Source: CAMPJU01 sp046566095 (GTDB taxonomy: Bacteria; Pseudomonadota; Gammaproteobacteria; Xanthomonadales; Xanthomonadaceae). From it: DNA of 15,222 nt. Positions within the stretch are counted from its first letter, which is position 1. Every line of letters starts with the position of its first letter. The notes beneath the pieces were generated by a model. That model did no database searches. It worked only from the letters and a program-made list of their open reading frames with translations, and was not told where the DNA came from. Below, piece by piece: positions 7,449-13,545 of the stretch. The stretch covers positions 1 through 15,222 of the forward strand of contig JBKHXI010000013.1 of the NCBI GenBank assembly GCA_046566095.1, written 5' to 3'. The position numbers were made by a program, and so were the translations under genes.

Positions 7449-8779
7449 GCGGCGGCCGGCGGCGGCCGCGCCAGCAGGCTGCCCGCGTACAGCGCCGCCA
7501 GCAGCAGGGTCAGCCCGCCCCAGAAGGTGGAATAGAAGGCCAGGTGGGTGTTGAGCGGGAACACGGTCACCGCCAGCGCCAGCATCGCCGGCCGCGCCTG
7601 CCGGCGCGCGGCCTGGTCGGCGTAGCGCCAGGCCCGCCAGGCCAGGGCGGCGCCGGCCAGCCACAGCAGCAGGCCGAGGGCGCCGGTCTCGCTCAGGATC
7701 TCCAGCACGATCTGGTGCGCATGCAGCGCCGGGCCCTCGCCCCAGGCCGGCGCCACGCCCGGCTCCGGATCGCAGGCGTCGAAGGCCTCGCGGAAGCCGC
7801 GCGCGCCGACCCCGTTGACCGGGTGCTCGCGGGCCATGCACAGCGCCGCCCCCCAGATCCGGGCGCGGCCCGACAGCGCCAGGTCCACCCCCTCCGGGTC
7901 GGCGGCCGCCACGTGGGCGGTGCGCAGCACCCGTTCGCGCAGCTGCGGCGAGGTCGTCGCGAGCACGCCCAGCGCCAGCGCGCCGAAGGCGAACACGCCC
8001 AGCAGCTTCTTCCAGCCCAGCAGACGCCAGCCCGAGAACAGCAGGGCCAGGGCGAAGGTGATCCAGGCCGCGCGCGCGCCGGCCAGCAGCACCACGATGC
8101 CGATCGCGGCCGCCGCCACCAGCCAGCCGCCGCTGCCGAGGCGGTGCCCGGCCGCGTACAGCGCGAACGGCGACAGGCTGGCCAGCACCAGTCCCAACTT
8201 GAGGTTGCAGGGCCCGAGGATGCCGCTGAGGCGGTCGACCGCCGCGGTTTGCTCGAGGCTGCACATGGGCCGGCCGCTCAGGCCCTGCTTGACCGCGTCG
8301 ATCCCCGCGAACAGCGGGCTGGTGCCGGTCAGCGCCTGCAGCAGCGCGTCGGCCGTCCAGATGCCGACGATGACCGCCAACCCGCCGAAGGTGAGCCGGC
8401 GCCCGCGTTCGTTGGCCACCGCCGAGGCCGCCAGCCACAGGAACGGCAGATAGCGCAGGTCGACCGCGGCCTCGCGCAGGCCGCGCGCCGGATCGACCGC
8501 ATCGACCGCCGACAGCAGTTCCGGCAGCCAGTAGGCCAGGAACAGCACCGAGGTCAACGCCCAGGCCTGGTGGCTGAGCAGCTGCATGCCGCCGCGGAAG
8601 CGCGAGGCCGCCAGCTGCAGCAGCGCCGCCAGCGCGCCCAGCACCAGCACCGCCTCCGCGTAGCCCGGCGCCGGCCACAGCGCGACGAAGGCCAGGATCC
8701 ACGCCGGCGCCCAGCGCCAGCCGGCCACGGCCCGGTCGGGCGCGGCGGGCGGCGGCGAGGGGGCGGCGGCGTCAGTCAT
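7439..8779 (-). CDS. O-antigen ligase/polymerase-family (WaaL/Wzy-like) membrane protein
   Basis: This 446-residue polytopic inner-membrane protein carries the Wzy_C/O-antigen ligase signature. Hydrophobic segments occur at about 24-58, 72-90, 108-122, 130-150, 192-211, 218-250, 258-275, 360-382 and 398-437. Conserved features are LAGARAAW with Arg236, SGRARIWGAALCMAREHPVN (303-322) followed by GVGARGF, and HAHQIVLEILSETGALG (353-369), which supplies the periplasmic-loop His. In WaaL an Arg and a His in such places are essential. Family membership is clear, but ligase versus polymerase is not decidable from sequence. Ligase is favoured by the waaA/lpxL context and the absence of a Wzx flippase here. 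The start overlaps the upstream glycosyltransferase stop by 8 bases (ATGACTGA), implying translational coupling. Confidence 0.9.
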   Translation of the reverse strand: MTDAAAPSPPPAAPDRAVAGWRWAPAWILAFVALWPAPGYAEAVLVLGALAALLQLAASRFRGGMQLLSHQAWALTSVLFLAYWLPELLSAVDAVDPARGLREAAVDLRYLPFLWLAASAVANERGRRLTFGGLAVIVGIWTADALLQALTGTSPLFAGIDAVKQGLSGRPMCSLEQTAAVDRLSGILGPCNLKLGLVLASLSPFALYAAGHRLGSGGWLVAAAAIGIVVLLAGARAAWITFALALLFSGWRLLGWKKLLGVFAFGALALGVLATTSPQLRERVLRTAHVAAADPEGVDLALSGRARIWGAALCMAREHPVNGVGARGFREAFDACDPEPGVAPAWGEGPALHAHQIVLEILSETGALGLLLWLAGAALAWRAWRYADQAARRQARPAMLALAVTVFPLNTHLAFYSTFWGGLTLLLAALYAGSLLARPPPAAAQS

Positions 8780-9893
8780 CGGCTTCCCCGGCAAGTTCGG
8801 CGTAGAGCGCGAGCGTGGCCTGCTGCATCGCGCGCAGCCCGTCGGGCATCGTAACCGGCGGCGGCGGGTCCGCCAGCAACGCCAGCGCACCCTGCGCCAG
8901 CGCGTCGGCGTCGAACGGCGCCACCGCGCCGCGCGGCTGCCAGCGCGCCAGCAGTTCGCCGACGCCGCCGTGGGCCCAGCCCAGCACCGGCCGGCCCACC
9001 GCCAGCGCCTCCAGCACGGTGCGGCCGAAGGCTTCCGGCTTGCGCGAGAGCTGCAGCACCAGGTCGCTGGCGGCATAGGCCCGGGCCATGGCGTCGGTGG
9101 GCGCGGTCAGCGCCAGCGCGTCGGCCACGCCGCCTTGCGCGGCCTGCGCTTCCAGTTCGGCCACGTAGCGCGCCCGCGCCGGCTCGCGCGCGCCGCACAG
9201 CCACAGCCGCGCATCCAGGCCGCCGGCGCGCAGCGCGGCCAGCAGCGCGATCGCGTCGGCATGGCCCTTGAGCCGGGTGCCGCGGCCGGGCAGCAGCAGC
9301 AGCGGGCCGTCGCCGGCCAGCGCGCCGTGGCGCGCGGCGACCGCGGCGCGCGCATCGCGGTCCGGCAGCGGGGCGCGCGGGAAGGCGGCCGGATCGATGC
9401 CGCGTTCGATCACCCGCAGCCGCGCCGGATCGGCCGCCGGGTAGTGGCGCAGCAGGTGCGCGCGCACCGTTTCCGAGACGCAGACCACGCGCTCGCCGCG
9501 GGCCATGATCGCGCTGTAGTGCGAGGGCGAATTGAGCCCGTGCACGGTGGTGACGAAGCGCGGCCGCCGCGCCGGCTCCATCCCGCGCAGCGCCCGCCAG
9601 GCCAGCCAGGCCGGCAGCCGCGAACGGGCATGGACGATGTCGACCCCCTCGTCGCCGAACCAGCGCCGCAGCCGCTGCACGTGGCGCAGGACCAGCGGCG
9701 ACTTGCGGCCGATGGCCAGCGCCAGGTGCCGCGCGCCGGTCGCTTCCAGCGCAGGCAGCAGGCGCCCGCCGGCGGAGACCACCAGGGCGCGGTGGCCGGC
9801 GGCGGCCAGGGCCCCGGCGATCTCGAGGGTGGAACGCTCCACGCCGCCGGATTCGAGCGCCGGCAGCAGCTGGGCGACGGTCAGCCGGCGCAT
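8772..9893 (-). CDS. GT4-family glycosyltransferase
   Basis: This 373-residue GT-B glycosyltransferase probably adds a sugar to the LPS core or another envelope glycan on the cytoplasmic side of the inner membrane. The N-terminal acceptor domain begins VAQLLPALESGGVERSTLEI (6-25), a common GT4 start. IVHARSRLPAWLAWRAL and VTTVHGLNS follow. The C-terminal donor domain has LLPGRGTRLKGH (about 200-210), with the phosphate-binding Arg/Lys, and the E-x7-E motif in PEAFGRTVLEA (E287, E295), then GRPVLGWAHGGVGELL. The donor sugar and acceptor are unknown. ATG 9893 has no evident Shine-Dalgarno. The gene is coupled to the ligase-family gene downstream and lies 121 bases after the small zinc-finger gene. 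Confidence 0.92.
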   Translation of the reverse strand: MRRLTVAQLLPALESGGVERSTLEIAGALAAAGHRALVVSAGGRLLPALEATGARHLALAIGRKSPLVLRHVQRLRRWFGDEGVDIVHARSRLPAWLAWRALRGMEPARRPRFVTTVHGLNSPSHYSAIMARGERVVCVSETVRAHLLRHYPAADPARLRVIERGIDPAAFPRAPLPDRDARAAVAARHGALAGDGPLLLLPGRGTRLKGHADAIALLAALRAGGLDARLWLCGAREPARARYVAELEAQAAQGGVADALALTAPTDAMARAYAASDLVLQLSRKPEAFGRTVLEALAVGRPVLGWAHGGVGELLARWQPRGAVAPFDADALAQGALALLADPPPPVTMPDGLRAMQQATLALYAELAGEADD

Positions 9894-9976
9894 GCGGCGC
9901 AGGGCGCGACGGCGGCGATGGCGGTCGATGCCGCCCCGGCCGCGGGCGCGCGGCGTGGATGGCCGGCAACACGACG

Positions 9977-10006
9977 CAAGCAGGTCCCTCGCTGCGCTCG
10001 GGACGA
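9977..10006 (-). repeat. Intergenic palindromic repeat, second family
   Basis: The minus strand carries GTCCCGAGCGCAGCGAGGGA-type sequence ending CCTGCTTGCG just after the zinc-finger gene stop. The stem TCCC/GGGA brackets a GAGCGCAGCGA loop. From memory, very similar intergenic elements are common in high-GC proteobacteria. It is unrelated to the GTAG REPs in this window and has no U-tract. Confidence 0.55.
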
Positions 10007-10014
10007 CCGCACCA

Positions 10015-10215
10015 TCAGTCGACCAGGACGAAGTGCGCGCTGCAGTAGGGGCAGTCGGCCTCGCCGGTGGCCTCGATCGGCAGGTACACGCGCGGATGCG
10101 AGTTCCACAGCGCCATCGACGGCAGCGGGCAGCTCAGCGGCAGCGCGTCGCGGCCGACCTCGTAACGCTGCTGGGCGTTGGCCTGGGTCGGTGCGGGCGG
10201 GGCGGGGCTGGACAT
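10015..10215 (-). CDS. Small CHCC zinc-finger protein (NDUFS6-like fold)
   Basis: This 66-residue protein has a disordered Pro/Ala-rich N-terminus and a C-terminal zinc-finger of the zf-CHCC type. The likely ligands are Cys29, His40, Cys55 and Cys58 (C-x10-H-x14-C-x2-C), in LPLSCPLPS, LWNSHPRVYLPIE and ADCPYCSAHFVL. The length is normal for bacterial members, and the domain is related to the C-terminus of mitochondrial complex I subunit NDUFS6. No biochemical role is established for this bacterial group that I can state. It heads the minus-strand run before the GT4 and ligase-family genes, but the 121-base gap with a palindrome may separate them transcriptionally. A -10-like TAGAAT lies 27 bases upstream. 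Confidence 0.88.
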   Translation of the reverse strand: MSSPAPPAPTQANAQQRYEVGRDALPLSCPLPSMALWNSHPRVYLPIEATGEADCPYCSAHFVLVD

Positions 10216-10242
10216 GGCGGCAAGGTCGTGGGGAATCGCGCA

Positions 10243-10248
10243 ATTCTA
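10243..10248 (-). promoter_or_regulatory. Candidate -10 box for the zinc-finger gene
   Basis: TAGAAT on minus sits 27 bases before ATG 10215 and is the only AT-rich hexamer in the gap 10216-10341. No matching -35 is visible. Confidence 0.35.
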
Positions 10249-10341
10249 GCGCGCCGGCATCCTCGACTTGCGGCTGCGCCCGCGTGGGCCCGTTCCGGGC
10301 GGGGCCGGCAGGACATCGCAACGGCGCGAACGCGGCCCCGC

Positions 10342-11073
10342 TCAGCGCTCCGGCGGCAGGTCGAACAGCAGCACGTCCGCCGGCGGTCCGTCCGCCGCGC
10401 CTTCCAGGCGCAGGATGCCGGGTTCGCCCGCGATCGCGATCGCATCGCCCGCCGCCAGCCGATGCCCTTCCCCACCCAGCGCGAACCGTGCCCCGCCGCG
10501 GGCCAGGTGCAGCCAGTAGCGGCGCCCGGCATCGAGCGCGCGTTCGACCGGCTCGTCCCTGCCGAGCACCACGCCGTGCAGCCAGGCCTGCTGGCGGATC
10601 GCCAGGCTGCCGTCGGCGCCGTCGGGCGAGGCCAGCGGCCGCCAGCGCCCGCGCCGCGCGGCCGGGTCGAAGGCGCGCTGGGCGTAGGCCGGGGCGGCGT
10701 TGACCCGGTCGGGCTGGATCCAGATCTGCAGGAAGTGCACCGGCGCGCTGTCGGAGGCGTTGAATTCGCTGTGTTCGATGCCGTGCCCGGCACTCATCCA
10801 CTGCAGCTCGCCCGGCCGCAGCACGCCCTCGCCGCCCTGGCTGTCGCGGTGCGCCAGCGCGCCCTCCAGCACGTAGCTGAGGATCTCCATGTTGGCGTGG
10901 CCGTGGGTGGGGAAGCCCGCGCCCGGCGCGACCCGGTCCTCGTTGATCACCCGCAGCGGCCCGAAGCCCATCCAGGCCGGGTCGTGGTAGTGGCCGAAGG
11001 AAAAGCTGTGGCGGCTGTCGAGCCAGCCCAGGCGCACATGGCCGCGTTCGGCGGCGGGGCGGTGGATCAGCAT
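10342..11073 (-). CDS. Pirin-family cupin protein (YhhW-like)
   Basis: This 243-residue bicupin is close in length to E. coli YhhW, a pirin with quercetin 2,3-dioxygenase activity in vitro. All four metal ligands of YhhW are at the same positions: His57 and His59 in FPTHGHANMEI, His101 and Glu103 in GHGIEHSE. The N-terminal block GWLDSRHSFSFGHYHDP and the N-terminal cupin are intact, and the C-terminal cupin is less conserved, as usual. The physiological substrate is not known; pirins are often linked to oxidative stress. It starts 4 bases after the yceI-like stop, so the two genes are almost certainly in one operon. ATG 11073 gives the usual start. Confidence 0.93.
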   Translation of the reverse strand: MLIHRPAAERGHVRLGWLDSRHSFSFGHYHDPAWMGFGPLRVINEDRVAPGAGFPTHGHANMEILSYVLEGALAHRDSQGGEGVLRPGELQWMSAGHGIEHSEFNASDSAPVHFLQIWIQPDRVNAAPAYAQRAFDPAARRGRWRPLASPDGADGSLAIRQQAWLHGVVLGRDEPVERALDAGRRYWLHLARGGARFALGGEGHRLAAGDAIAIAGEPGILRLEGAADGPPADVLLFDLPPER

Positions 11074-11077
11074 CGTC

Positions 11078-11677
11078 CTATTCCCCGGCGCGGGGGCCCA
11101 GCGCCTCGGTGGTGATCGACAGCTCGACCTCGTCGCTGACGTTGGGCACGAAGCGGCCGAGGTCGAACTCGCTGCGGCGCAGGGTGGCGGTGGCGTCGAA
11201 GCCGGCGGCGGGCCGGCCGCGCAGTTCGCCGACCTTGTTGATGCGCACGTCCAGCGTCACCGGCCGGGTGATGCCCTTGATGGTCAGCGCGCCGGCGACC
11301 TTCAGCCGGCCCTCGCCCGCGGGCTCGACCGCGGTGCTGCGGAAGCGCGCCTCGGGGTGGTTGTCGGCATCGAAGAAATCGGCGCTGCGCAGGTGTTCGT
11401 CGAACTTGGGCACGAAGCCGGTCAGCCCCGCCAGCGGCAGGACGACCTCCACGCGCGAGGCGGCCGGATCGTCCGCGTCGTAGACCAGGGTGCCCTGGAC
11501 CTGGCCGAAGTGGGCCACCGGGTTGGAGAAGCCGAAGTGGTTCCAGCGCGCCAGCACGATGGTGTGGTTGGGGTCGAGGCGGTAGGTCACCGGCTCGGCG
11601 GCCAGCGTTGCCGCGGACAGCGCCAGCGCGGCGGCCAGGGCCGGGCGGGAAACGATGCGAAGCATGGGAATGCGCAT
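11078..11677 (-). CDS. YceI-family periplasmic lipocalin-like protein
   Basis: This 199-residue protein has a signal peptide (MRIPMLRIVSRPALAAALAL, cleavage likely after LAA near residue 27) and the complete YceI beta-barrel domain. Family marks are YRLDPNHTIVLARWNHFGFS, SADFFDADNHPEARFRS, LTIKGITRPVTLDV and a final RSEFDLGRFVPNVSDEVEL. YceI proteins bind isoprenoid lipids in a hydrophobic barrel and are periplasmic; the biological role is poorly defined. I chose ATG 11677, with GAGGA 10 bases upstream; ATG 11665 is in frame and would shorten only the signal peptide. The pirin gene follows after 4 bases and the nitroreductase gene precedes it by 58 bases. Confidence 0.94.
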   Translation of the reverse strand: MRIPMLRIVSRPALAAALALSAATLAAEPVTYRLDPNHTIVLARWNHFGFSNPVAHFGQVQGTLVYDADDPAASRVEVVLPLAGLTGFVPKFDEHLRSADFFDADNHPEARFRSTAVEPAGEGRLKVAGALTIKGITRPVTLDVRINKVGELRGRPAAGFDATATLRRSEFDLGRFVPNVSDEVELSITTEALGPRAGE

Positions 11678-11735
11678 GGGTGCGATGTCCTCGGCGTGGG
11701 TGCGATTGCTGCGAGGCGGCCGCGGCGGCCGCCGC

Positions 11736-12323
11736 TCATTCGATCCGGCAGGCCTCGGCGAACGACAGCCGCGGCGAGCGCGCGAAGATGCTGGACGGGT
11801 CGCCCTTGCCCAGGTTGACCAGGAAGTTGGAGCGCCAGCGGGTGCCGGCGAAGAACGCCGCGTCCACCTTGGCGTTGTCGAAGCCGGACATCGGCCCGCA
11901 GTCCAGGCCCAGCGCGCGCGCGGCCAGGATCAGGTAGGCGCCCTGCAGGCTGCCGTTGCGCAGGCACACGGTCTCCAGCGCGCGGTCGGGCTTGCCCTCG
12001 AACCAGCTCTTGGCGTCGGTGTGCGGGAACAGCACCGGCAGCTTCTCGTAGAAGTCCAGGTCGTAGGCGACGATGACCACGCAGGGCGCGGCCAGGGTCT
12101 TGGCGCGGTTGCCCTCGTCCAGGGCCGGCGCCAGTTTCGCCTTGGCCTCGGCCGACTTCACGAACACGAAACGCGCCGGGCAACTGTTGGCGGTGGTCGG
12201 GCCCCACTTGAGCAGCTCGTACAGGCGCTCGAGGGTGGCGTCGTCGACCTCGCCGGAAAAGGCGTTGTAGGTGCGGGCCTGGCGGAACAGCTGGTCGAAG
12301 GCGTCGGCGGACAGCGCGGGCAT
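11736..12323 (-). CDS. rutE: Nitroreductase-family protein, RutE/malonic semialdehyde reductase type
   Basis: This 195-residue FMN-dependent nitroreductase-fold protein aligns along its whole length with E. coli RutE (196 residues). Shared stretches include FRQARTYNAF, LYELLKWGPTTANSCPARFV, YEKLPVLFPHTDAKSWF, ALGLDCGPMSGFDNAKVDAA and RLSFAEAC. RutE reduces malonic semialdehyde to 3-hydroxypropionate in pyrimidine degradation, but no other rut genes are here. The real substrate may therefore be another aldehyde, enone or nitro compound, and the symbol marks the subfamily rather than the pathway. ATG 12323 is supported by AGGAG five bases upstream. It is the first gene of a likely rutE-yceI-pirin unit and is divergent from the ELM1-family gene. 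Confidence 0.92.
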   Translation of the reverse strand: MPALSADAFDQLFRQARTYNAFSGEVDDATLERLYELLKWGPTTANSCPARFVFVKSAEAKAKLAPALDEGNRAKTLAAPCVVIVAYDLDFYEKLPVLFPHTDAKSWFEGKPDRALETVCLRNGSLQGAYLILAARALGLDCGPMSGFDNAKVDAAFFAGTRWRSNFLVNLGKGDPSSIFARSPRLSFAEACRIE

Positions 12324-12355
12324 CGGATCTCCTGGGCATTCATCGCGGGAGCGCC

Positions 12356-12365
12356 AGTGTAGAGT
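12356..12365. promoter_or_regulatory. Overlapping divergent -10 boxes
   Basis: AGTGTAGAGT contains TACACT on minus (12361-12356), 32 bases before the nitroreductase ATG, and TAGAGT on plus (12360-12365), 49 bases before the ELM1-family ATG. The two hexamers share two bases, so the promoters would compete if both are real. No -35 elements are clear. Confidence 0.35.
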
Positions 12366-12414
12366 GTCGCCGTGAAGCAACAGCCGCCGCTTCCGCAACG
12401 GATTGGTCGCACCC

Positions 12415-13425
12415 ATGCAACGACCGACGCCTGAACCCGTATCCAGCGCCACCGATACCGCCGATGGCCGCACGGCCTGGGTGCTGACCGACGGCCGCAG
12501 CGGCAACCTGCGCCAGGCCGCGGCGCTGGCGGGAGCGCTGGGCTTCGCCAGCGCCCGCAACTGGACCCTGGTGCCGCGCGCGCCCTGGCGCTGGGCGGCG
12601 CCGCGGCGACTGCCGCTGGCGCACCGCGCCTTCGGCCGCGGATTCGCGCAGGCCCTGGCCGCGCCGCCGCGGCTGGCGATCGGCTGCGGCCGGCAGGCGG
12701 CCCTGGCCACCCGGCTGCTGCGCGAACGCGGGGTGCCGGTGGTGCAGATCCTCGATCCGCGGCTGGATCCGGCGCTGTGGGATCTGGTGGTCGCGCCGGA
12801 ACACGACGGCCTCGCGGGCGACAACGTGCTGACCCTGCTCGGCAGCCTGCACCCGGTGGACGACGACTGGCTGGCGCAGGCGCGCGCGGACTTCGGCGCG
12901 CTGGCGCAGCTGCCGCGGCCGCGGATCGCGCTGCTCGCCGGCGGGCCGTCGCCGCATGCCGATCTGGATGCCGCGGCGTTCGCGGCGAGCCTGGCGCGGG
13001 TCGAGGCGGTCTGCACCGCCGAGGGCGGCAGCCTGCTGGCGACCGCCTCGCGCCGCACCCCGGACGGGTGGAAGCAGGCGCTGCAGGCGCAGCGGCCGAC
13101 GCCGCCGGGCATCTGCTGGCTCGGCGGCAGCGGCGACGCCGGCGCCAACCCCTACCCCGGGCTGCTGGCCTGGGCCGACCGGATCGTGTGCACGCCCGAT
13201 TCGGTCAACATGGTGTCGGAGGCCTGCGCCACCCGCGCGCCGGTGTTCGTCGCCGACATCGAGCGCGTGCACGGGCGCCCGCGCCGTTTCCTCGATGCGC
13301 TGCTCGAACGCGGCCGGGTGCGGCCCCTGGACGATACGCTGGCCCCGTTCGCGGTCGAACCGCTGCGCGAAACCGCGCGCATCGCCGACGAAGTGCGGCG
13401 GCGCCTGCAGCGCCTTCCAACGTAG
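12415..13425 (+). CDS. ELM1/GtrOC1-family putative nucleotide-diphospho-sugar-type protein
   Basis: This 336-residue protein is of the Mito_fiss_Elm1 (formerly DUF1022) family, named after a plant mitochondrial fission factor but widespread in proteobacteria, where the role is unknown. The fold is GT-B-like. Motifs seen are WVLTDGRSGNLRQA (22-35), IGCGRQAALATRLL (89-102), VVQILDPRL (109-117), LLAGGPSPHADLD (173-185), TASRRTPDGW (210-219), ANPYPGLLAWADRIVCTPDS (244-263) followed by VNMVSEA. A role in envelope glycan chemistry is suggested only by the fold. I chose ATG 12415; an in-frame TTG at 12403 is possible, and no good Shine-Dalgarno is seen. Its TAG stop lies in the GTAG head of a REP. 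It converges on glnE. Confidence 0.9.
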   Translation: MQRPTPEPVSSATDTADGRTAWVLTDGRSGNLRQAAALAGALGFASARNWTLVPRAPWRWAAPRRLPLAHRAFGRGFAQALAAPPRLAIGCGRQAALATRLLRERGVPVVQILDPRLDPALWDLVVAPEHDGLAGDNVLTLLGSLHPVDDDWLAQARADFGALAQLPRPRIALLAGGPSPHADLDAAAFAASLARVEAVCTAEGGSLLATASRRTPDGWKQALQAQRPTPPGICWLGGSGDAGANPYPGLLAWADRIVCTPDSVNMVSEACATRAPVFVADIERVHGRPRRFLDALLERGRVRPLDDTLAPFAVEPLRETARIADEVRRRLQRLPT

Positions 13426-13499
13426 GAGCGGGCCTTGCCCGCGATGGCGTTCCCCACGCATCCGATCGCGCGGGGATCGCGCCCAAGGGGCGCTCCTAC
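13422..13499. repeat. GTAG REP composite unit overlapping the ELM1-family stop
   Basis: The unit starts GTAGGAGCGGGCCTTGCCCG and ends GCGCCCAAGGGGCGCTCCTAC. Read on minus, it has the same arm order as 5003-5081, so it is the same composite element in the opposite orientation with a different centre. Its first TAG (13423-13425) is the stop codon of the ELM1-family gene. It lies between two convergent genes. Confidence 0.85.
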
Positions 13500-13545
13500 G
13501 GGCGCGGATGGTGCCCTGGCAGGGCGGGAGCGGTGACGGGCAGCT

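Noticed and set aside
4740..8702. Minus-strand open frame of 1320 codons.
   Set aside because: It runs out of frame through tolC, waaA and the ligase-family gene and antisense to lpxL, and encodes Gly/Arg/Ala-rich low-complexity sequence, typical of stop-poor frames in high-GC DNA.
5279..8854. Plus-strand open frame of 1191 codons.
   Set aside because: It lies antisense to waaA and the ligase-family gene, with no domain recognised and Arg/Gln/His-rich composition; a high-GC shadow.
11736..12323. Part of a uracil-degradation (rut) operon.
   Set aside because: No other rut gene is within the window; only the reductase subfamily matches.
13422..13499. REP hairpins read as rho-independent terminators.
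   Set aside because: The stems are strong, but no U-tract follows on either strand here or at the other REP sites; any termination effect would be indirect.
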